Under the pieces are notes generated by a model. That model was not told the DNA's origin, made no database searches, and saw only the letters and a program-made list of their open reading frames with translations. From positions 186,001-250,000 of the forward strand of contig FJUW01000041.1 in the NCBI GenBank assembly GCA_900074885.1: 64,000 bases of DNA. The letters run 5' to 3'. The position numbers and the translations under genes were made by a program. This document shows, piece after piece, positions 56,488 to 64,000 of this stretch. The stretch's first letter is position 1; the number at the start of each line of letters is the position of its first letter. The DNA comes from Rhynchosporium graminicola (lineage: Eukaryota; Ascomycota; Leotiomycetes; Helotiales; Ploettnerulaceae).

Positions 56488-58228
56488 GTTGCTCCTAGAC
56501 ACCAAACGTAGAATACAGAATGTGGAAACCTAACGTATAGCCTGAAGTGAGGGGTTACACTGTCTCTCAGGATGCTTGATTTCTTTCCTCATTCCTTGGT
56601 GTGGTGGTCGTATTCTGCTGGTTCATGAGACCATAGTAGCAAGGTGCTCTGCACCTTGAATCGTGGAGGGAATTGCCTTCAACTTGTTTGTTTCGGAGCC
56701 TCTCAAATTTTCGTTTACCGTTCTTTCTTCCTTTCTCTCTTGTCCTTACTTTCGATTCTCTTGCTTCTTTGAGCCTTCCTGCAGATTTTGACTAGGAGTT
56801 TGCCGCAATCCTACTCACTGTATATGACCGTCTACGATCGGCGGCGAGGGTGGCCATACATTATATGAAGCATCATTTCTGTCATCCTGATCCATTTGCT
56901 CTCAAGGGTCCCGACCTTCCGCATCCCTCCGCTCTCGTAAGCCTACTATTTCTCAGGCGACGGCTCGAGCAGCCTACCTCAAGCCAGGGAGTTGAAGGAG
57001 ACTCCGCCAAAGAACTCCCAGAGACAGGGGAACAGTCATTATATAACAGTTGTGAATTCCATATCCATCTCGTCCGAAGATGGCACCGGGGAGATAAATT
57101 TGAAGAGTAACGTGTTTTTTCTTCAATGTGACTCACAAATGCAGAACCTTTGCGCACTTACAGAAACATTCAAATATCTTCTGTCGTTCTTTTTGCTCGT
57201 GACGCATGGGGGATCGTGTACGAGACTTTGCTGCCATGGCTGCGTAAGCGCACAGCGCAAGCACATCTACCATTCAAAGATAGGAGTTTTGGAGAATTTG
57301 GAGCACGCTTACTGGCAGTCGGGATCGTTTTGCAAATGTTCAAGTTGTATCCTTCATTGGCAGCGAGAACTGGGGTCAATTACAAGTACGCGTTCCGGCT
57401 CGGATCCCTGTATAGACAATTCTAAAATACCACTCATTCACTCACTTCCTCATTTGCTTTCTCAGATAGAATACTCGGGGCTTGCCAGACTCTGCTACCT
57501 GTGCCAGTAAAATGTTATTTCAGTAATTACGGAAGTACAGAAGCACCTGCGTATCTGCCTACAGCAGCTCGAGCAAGTACCTATGAGGCTTCTGTCAATT
57601 CGAAGAGGACGCGAGCCCCCACTTCTCCTGAATATTGTATGATATTTTGCCTTTTGCCTTTTTCGTTTTCGCGGCGCGTCCGCATAGCTGTTCATTGGAT
57701 GCAGACCATGCATTTCTGTCAGCAACATGTGTGGCGGAGTCGAAGTCTTGATAATGTAAAGTTGCGCGGTATGTCGCTATTGCCGTGCCGAAACTGATAC
57801 AGCAACATTTTCGTAGGTCTGATTTCCTTTACATCGTATACAGGCTCAATGCTTGGTATCGATGCCGAATACTCCATGTCATGCATGGTGCAGCACTGTA
57901 TACACCGTATGGACCCTGGAGACTTCGTATTGAAAGCTGGAAATAGAGTCAAGACAAGACATGGTCCGTTATTGGTTCTAAGTTCAATAGCATTCATTAT
58001 CTGTGGTCCCACATGTCGTGCGGAATATTCATACATATATCCTCGGACCCCACATGTACTCTTTTGATATGCTGCAATACTTTACATCGTGAAACACGCC
58101 TCTCTTGCCTTTTGCGCTTATTGTTTTTGCCGAGCTTGTCAACAGTCGCTGCCAAATTGGCCATTCCCGTGAAAACGCATATCGACTTCAACAACCACAC
58201 CAAAGCCAATTCTCAGCACACCATTAAG
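56488..58228. other. 1.7-kb region without a supported gene
   Basis: Several frames of 60-170 codons overlap on both strands, but none has a start, splice sites and a domain together. A perfect 8-base inverted repeat with a 3-base loop (CAAGGTGC/GCACCTTG) lies at 56640-56658. Confidence 0.4.
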
Positions 58229-58471
58229 ATGGAGACATTTATTCTTGTTTTGCTCGGGCTGGGAGGCGTGATTGTCACTGTAAGTTTCACCAAGTTCATC
58301 TTGTGTTAATTACCTCACATCCGTCGTCTTTCGGATGAAGAGCTTTGGACCAAAGTTCAGCCAGTTTCTGCTCTTCCAAAAGAAATTGACTGATGCTTTT
58401 TACATTAGATTGGCGCTCTCTCCCTCATTATGATTGGAGTGGATAAAAATCAACCTGTGTCGAGAGTCTAG
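58229..58471 (+). CDS. Possible 37-aa hydrophobic peptide, two exons
   Basis: Exon 1 is 58229-58279 and exon 2 is 58409-58471. The 129-base intron has a GTAAGT donor, TTGACTGAT branch-like sequence and TACATTAG acceptor. The phase is 0. The peptide starts METFILVLLGLGGVIVT and continues IGALSLIMIGVDKNQPVSRV, one membrane helix with a short polar tail. Hydrophobicity continuing exactly across the junction is the main support. It is very short and lies in a decayed region, so it could be chance. Confidence 0.28.
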
Positions 58472-59572
58472 CTCGCATTGTCGCACATCATAGGAACACA
58501 CTTGGACCTGGTTGGATATCAACAACACTTTGGCGATCGACGTTAGGCACTGGGGGAAATCAGGATGCCTACTCCGCATATGGGTCGAAATTTGTCTCGA
58601 TTTATGCCTCAATGACCTGTGAAGAGAGCTACTCAACCATGAATTTCCGCATTGATACGACCCGGCACCTTTTTGTGTCGATTTTGGGTGTCTTGGTCTA
58701 TCAATACCCATCAAGAACATTCTCCTTACTACTCGCTGTCCTCATTTGTTGGCGCAGGGGCTACAGTTCGTCGGCACATAGGTTACCAGGACGGTTCTCG
58801 AATTTGATCTCGACACAATCTGAACTCTTCCTCAACTGTATATAGCCCACCAGTGCAACGAGAGTTACCAAGAGTGTGCTGTACAGTACACTCGATCGAG
58901 TACTGCCATCATGAGAGAAGCGATCATCTACGATCGTTTTTTCAGAAGACCCGAGATCGAAGCGAGTTGAGTCGATTTCGGAGATAGATACGTGTCATTT
59001 ACTCTATATCACCATATGTTTGCGTACGGAGTTGAGTGTCAGATGCAGCTAAATTACAAGAGCGTGTAAGAGGCAAACTCGGATCTGTTGTGTTGTTAGC
59101 TTCGAAAAGTTGTCGGTGGAGTCAACGCATCCGTTTATTGAGCTTCATACATCACAGAAAGCTTCCGTGTCTCTATACAGGTTGCAGCTTTGGGCACTCT
59201 TCGTTTGAAAGTGCTTTGTATCTATCTATCGGTTAGATGGTACTAAAGCGTTCCCGGGCTTGAATCCAAGAATCGCTTTCTTTTTCATTCCCAGGATCAC
59301 ATGGTAAATTTCCAAGTTCTCCTTCCTATCACTGGCTTTTCCGCCTGCGCCGCCTTGCGAACCCACCTGTGAGGCGACACAAACATGAGAGATACGCGAG
59401 ATCCCATAGGAGCCTGCACTTTAATCTGTAAATCGGCCATACCCCATCATAGAGATATTTGTTTCTCTTCAGGTATTTCTACTACTTTCAATTCTTTTCA
59501 TCTCAGTTCTACCTTCATACAGTCACAATTCCACCCTGCCTCCCTCCTACACCTCACAGCCATGAATTCAAC
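58472..59572. other. Intergenic stretch with palindromes
   Basis: 1.1 kb without a supported gene. Palindromic sequences cluster at 58873-58901, including ACTCGATCGAGT and a near-perfect 20-base palindrome ending TACACT. Confidence 0.45.
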
Positions 59573-62542
59573 ATGGCATATAATGTATCCAAAGACCCTG
59601 CAATCAACCATGTCGACCAAGCTCTCAGAACCTTTCAAGAAACGCTCAATTTTCTATGGAAAAAAATCGTCCTTGCTCCTCACAACCTAGTCAGTCAGAT
59701 CAAAAGCAACGTCTCAATATTCTCATTGATGGCATCAATAATGTCCCAGAATTAAGACCGCCATCAGTCATCGTGGAGACCGTCGAGGTGGTTCAAGCCG
59801 AATTGAGTACGGCATCAGCGACCGACAACTTGGAATCCTGCTCAAGAACCTCGAGCGTTTCATCAACCAGGCAAAATATGATCCATCCCTCTTTCCTAAA
59901 ATCCTTCAAAACTGGGAATATTCGCTCTTGAAGCGACTCAATGTGCAGTCTTTGAAATACCAATATGCTATCTTGTATGGTGAACTATTGACGGAATAGC
60001 TTGGCGCAGAAAAATCATCTATGTCAGATAACATTTCAAAGACTTATCAAGCCCATCCAGAGACGAGAATCCCGAAACGCATGGTAGTAACTCGTCTTCA
60101 AATCATTTGAAACCGATCAGAGGGCTGTCTTGGAGTGCCTTCGAGCGCTCTTCGGAAAGACCTCTGACAGCAAGCAAGGATTCGAAGCTTTGCAAAAGCT
60201 TTGTAAGGAGACCGAATCATTTGAGGCGACTCTTGCATCAACGAACCAGTTCGATCAGACAGTCCTCCGATGGACTATCAATGGGCTCATTGCAGCCGTG
60301 TTGATGAGTGACGAGAAACGAGGAGCGTTGGGGGTTTCCTTGGGCAGTCCGGTAATCTTAGCCAAGATCGCAGATGTTTTGGACACGCGCATCGCCGACA
60401 TCTTAAAGGTATGTATTCGCTTTTGTTCTGCTATGATACTTAGGAGTCTTGGTAAGATATGTAAGGTATCTCCATGTTTCCGATTCGACACCTCCAAACG
60501 TGCCTGTTGACTTCTGTGGGTGGACATGGGATGATGAAGTGCTGATACAACAACGACGGCAAGTAACAGGGACGTATCATAGTAAGTCACCAGTGATCCA
60601 TTCAATTTTTGCTACGAAGATCCCCAGGATTTTATTTAGTAATACCCACTCTTCCCTGTCCATGTCGACGAGGAACTTCTGTAGGCAATTTTCCCATAGT
60701 ATATCAGAGTCAAGGAGTGCATCTTCTTCAAACAGCTATTAGGTATCTTCTCGGACTTCGATGATGCATAGACTTCGTTGCGACCACACATGCCACCAGA
60801 GGAGAGGAAAAGAGAGTACTTCTTGGGAGCCCAGTGGAAGAAGGGCAGTGTATAGGCGAAACGTCAAAGTGTCTACAATCCATCTTCTTCATATTTCAGC
60901 TTCAGTTTTCGACATACGAAGAGAGCACTGCGCTTGATGGCGAAGAAGAGGCAAATTATGAACCCGCAGCCAAGAGATAGAGATCTAAAAGCTACGCAAC
61001 ATTCGATAGGGCAGCCACAGATAAAACAGCTGCAAATGACGCTGCAACATCTGTCGATGTCACAGGGGGGTGGCAAATATCGATATTTCTGGTGCCAATT
61101 TTGTGTAATTCGTAGAAGAGGTTCGAGGCTAGAAGCCTTGATATACCTGCTAATTGGCTAGTGCCCGATTAGGTCTACTAAGCGATTCACTCGCTGCGAC
61201 AACATCAATCGGTATCTCAGAATCATGCCCCTTAAAGTTCTCAGATGCAGACAATACTTCTGGAGCAGCAGTAAAAGCGACGCCTCATGATGACACAATA
61301 AGAACAAGATCATGTGATGCCAATGATGCAGACATAAAGTACATGCCAGCACCTGTGACTTCGACAAACCCTGGTACCGGACCCCATCGTACCCACAACA
61401 GCGATGAATTTGATTTGGATCTTGGCAGTCAGCCAAGATCTCCAATTGCCACGAAGCAATTTCTTTTGCACCTGCTCTCGACCGAGGTCATCGTCAATAC
61501 CCATGCTATCAGCCAGACTAAGGACGGGCTCAACTCTACCGGATGCATGACGATTTCTGGATAGGGTCTTCCATGCATGAAATTTCTCGTCAACGCCTGG
61601 GCAGCTATCACTACCTTCGCGGATGTTATGGGCCTCACTTTGAATCACAGTACGCATTCTGGGAGCCTATTCTCAGAATCTCACATACTCTTTCCAATGT
61701 CTCAAGAGAATCTTGAGACATACATGTATTATCCTCTCCTCACACAACATCTTTATCCAATCACGTTCAACTACTAATACCCTTTATCTAGAGGAAAAAT
61801 TGGAGCTGTTCGCATTTCGAAAGAGCCAGAGACTTCTGGCATCGATCCCGCTCTCCCCGTTGGTGAAATCCGATGGGATCTTCTCATCATAGACCCATGT
61901 TCAGGTCGTTTCGTAATTGACCAGAACATGGCTAGTACCCACATTCTTGAAATTGATTGACAATTAGCTAAGAAGGATAAGGGTGTGTTCTGTTGGATCC
62001 AGACATGGAACACATATGCAGGCACTTTCTTGTAATCAAATTTCGGCACAGCTGCCAAGTGTTTCGACCAAGAACATGTCGACATGATGTTATCTACCAT
62101 TATATGAGCTCAGAAGCGCAATTTCAACCACAGCAACGTCGTCGAATGTCTCAAGGATTTACTGCATGATAGGTTTGACCACAGGGGACTCTAAATCCCA
62201 ACTTCCGCCTACAGATGGTCGGAGTTTCATGTCCATGGAGGATTACACTCGATACAGGGAGCAGTATCATGCTGGATACGAAGACGATTTACCTGCTGTC
62301 CATAATCAGTTGTTGCAGAAGCTCAGGCTGGAGGACCTTGGTATCTCTGCTGATGAGGATCTTATCTTGGGAGGACATGAGTATGTTGATGAGCTGTATG
62401 AGGGTTATATGAAGTGTGTTGGGCCGCCCATTGACCGGATATGATGGAGAGGCTCATTGGTTGGAAGATTGTTGAGAAGGGGTTGTTGCCTATGGGTATG
62501 GTTACTTTGTTTGAAAGTGAGAGGGTCAAGTGGCAGGGCTAG
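59573..62542 (+). pseudogene. rvt: Broken copy of rvt (reverse-transcriptase-related cellular gene)
   Basis: rvt genes are single-copy reverse-transcriptase-related cellular genes known from fungi and other groups, without element-like mobility. Collinear fragments run across all three forward frames: NHVDQALRTFQETLNFLWKK (from ATG 59573); RQLGILLKNLERFINQAKYD (about 59800-60000); FEALQKLCKETESFEATLAS and VLRWTINGLIAAVLMSDEKR (60130-60411); EVLIQQRRQVTGTYH (about 60540); EERKREYFLGAQWKKGSV (about 60800); KQFLLHLLSTEVIVNTH (about 61460); LYRMHDDFW (61534-61560), the DD box of the catalytic centre; AWAAITTFADVMGLTLN; KIGAVRISKEPETSGIDPAL and DKGVFCWIQTWNTYAGTFL (61800-62035); ending LLPMGMVTLFESERVKWQ. 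Stops at 61958, 62033 and 62105, several frameshifts, and loss of the palm region between VNTH and LYRMHDD show that it is dead. Family assignment is from memory of fungal rvt proteins. Confidence 0.72.
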
Positions 62543-63802
62543 ATCTTGAGAGATACTCTCCTCGATGGTTGAGAATATAAGAGACTAAATCGAACGCCTT
62601 TACGGAGTAATTGACAGTCCTTGTTGAGTCTTGTGCAAGACTAACTTCTCTTTTTGATGTAGTCTTTGCAAAAAGCCGTAGTTTCTTGAGTATGATTTTT
62701 TGCATGCAGAGAACTCATGCCTATCGAACTAGATCACAAAACAACACAACACCTATCTGATCTAATCTGATCTGAACCACGTATGATTACCTAGCCTACT
62801 CACATCCTATGATTTACGATGCAGTTATCCTGCCCATCGCGAGAGAACATATCACAGCTTGGCAGTGACATTCTCGCTCAACCGCCTCCCGTGCTCACAG
62901 TCAACAGAACTCAAATCCAACGTCGTGTAAGAAACTGTCAGTAACCAGAGACTGAACGAAGATATGAGTATAAGCATGAGCCTGGCACCTGTTGATATAG
63001 ACAATCTAATCTTGCGAAGGGCTTCGAGGCAGATACTCGTATTGATATTCATTTGCCTGCAGACGCTCTTTCACTACCCGATGTAACCAGAACATTTTGG
63101 ACTTCCATTGCAGCACTATTACTCAATGAACCAAACAAGCCAAGAAAATCGTTACAAACATGTTTGCGGATTCCTGATTTTGTAGATCGATCGATCCTGT
63201 GAATGTTCTTGCGAGTCATGAGTTTGTTGTACTTGGCGAAAGGAAGTGTACCCACTAGGTATCTCAGAGTGAAGCGCCCAGCCTCGCTATACTGTGCCGT
63301 AGCTCATATCGCACTTCCGCTACCCGTGAACTAGCTTGTTCCTGTACCATGAAGAGCCACAGCCTAGACTTTCCTCAATTCTTCTAGCTCGTGGATTCTA
63401 CGTCATGTATGAAGATGTGGATGTAAGCTTATGCTGATTGTATTTCAAGACATTTTATTTGATCAGATGCGAGTCGGTCAAGGTTGGAAATAGTCGGCAC
63501 CTAACTCGGGCAGAAAAAGTGCTGTCAAATATGGTAGCAGGGTAGGTTAACCGCCTGAAGTGAGACAGAAATCTGGAAAAGTATCGCCTTTAAAGTTAAA
63601 CGAACCCCGACATGGAAGCTTTAGAAAAGAAAAGAGGAAATGCATCTTAGTAGGATCATAATTTCAATTCGTTGAGTTGTATCAATTCTCGCTCCCTATC
63701 AACGCCGGCCATACGAGCCATTCCAGAACGGCAAAACAAGGAAGTGGTATCTCTGAAGCAATCCTCAAATTCGTCTATCCGCTTCATTAACCCAACTATC
63801 AA
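62543..63802. other. Intergenic stretch, no gene recognised
   Basis: 1.26 kb between the rvt relic and the gene entering from the right edge. No supported frame or repeat. Confidence 0.45.
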
Positions 63803-64000
63803 TCAGGGACTCGGCGCTCTTTCCTCTAATAACAACGGCGCCGCTTCTGCGTTAAAATCGTCTTCAGATGGAATGTCTCTGTAGCCACCATACGAGCGAA
63901 ATTTGAGATCGGAAAGTCTGCGAGGGAGCTTGCGGCGGTGGATAAGGAAGGCGGCTAAAGTGCCGGAGAGGAGTGCGGACGCTGTCATTATGGCTATGAT
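63803..64000 (-). CDS. C-terminal end of a membrane protein (partial)
   Basis: The minus-strand frame is open from the right window edge to a stop at 63803-63805. It begins in a hydrophobic segment (IIAIMTASALLSGTLAAFLI), followed by basic residues HRRKLPRR and a polar cytosolic-type tail with YRDIPSEDDF and APLLLEERAPSP. The start is outside the window. It looks like the last helix and tail of a multi-pass or single-pass membrane protein. The family is not recognised. Confidence 0.5.
   Translation of the reverse strand: MIAIMTASALLSGTLAAFLIHRRKLPRRLSDLKFRSYGGYRDIPSEDDFNAEAAPLLLEERAPSP

Noticed and set aside
57150..57425. Plus frame with protein-like text DAWGIVYETLLPWLRKRTAQ
   Set aside because: It reads like protein but has no ATG in a sensible place, no splice partner and no recognisable family. 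It may be a remnant, but I could not support it.

Overview
The window is nuclear DNA of a filamentous ascomycete (Pezizomycotina). The evidence is dense genes on both strands, short GT-AG introns of 44 to about 120 bases with CTRAY-like branch points, and proteins typical of that group (PA14-type GH3 beta-glucosidase, GH125 mannosidase, hybrid histidine kinase, GPI-anchored Ser/Thr-rich protein, longin R-SNARE with an SGDRL-like C-terminal region). The gene set resembles Leotiomycetes (Helotiales), but that placement is inference. All exon models below were built by hand from open frames, splice signals and phase. Where a phase sum is quoted, the exons close into one open frame.

Left part, 1-16.2 kb: the 3' end of a lysine-rich protein enters from the left edge. 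It is followed by a nucleotidyltransferase-like frame split by one in-frame TGA, a small two-exon gene, the vacuolar R-SNARE (Nyv1/VAMP7) divergent from the mitochondrial RNA helicase SUV3, a 2.6-kb intergenic stretch full of simple repeats, a five-exon beta-glucosidase, a small Cys-rich membrane protein, and a four-exon GH125 alpha-mannosidase with a 15-base microexon.

Middle part, 16.3-41.5 kb: a housekeeping block. It holds the DNA polymerase delta subunit Pol32 head-to-head with the RAD18 ubiquitin ligase, the ESCRT-III protein Chm7 (CHMP7), the TRAPP subunit Trs85 divergent from tRNA nucleotidyltransferase CCA1, a J-domain protein divergent from the Fig4 phosphoinositide phosphatase, the TTT-complex protein Tti2, and a hybrid histidine kinase of 1070 residues. 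Pol32 and Rad18 both work at PCNA during lesion bypass. They share a 194-base promoter carrying three ACGCG cores, one a full MluI cell-cycle box.

Right part, 42-64 kb: lower gene density and clear decay. It holds a GPI-anchored protein with an unresolved frame change, an AT-rich element of about 0.7 kb with 30-base terminal inverted repeats, an MBOAT/wax-synthase-like acyltransferase, a C2H2 zinc-finger factor, a four-exon gene of unknown family, a broken LaeA-like methyltransferase, a microbial-type PARG-like protein, a multiply broken copy of the fungal rvt (reverse-transcriptase-related) gene, and the 3' end of a membrane protein running off the right edge. No CRISPR array, rRNA or convincing tRNA gene was seen. 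No new multi-gene system could be demonstrated. The strongest leads are the shared Pol32/Rad18 promoter, the rvt relic, the inverted-repeat element and the TGA-split gene.
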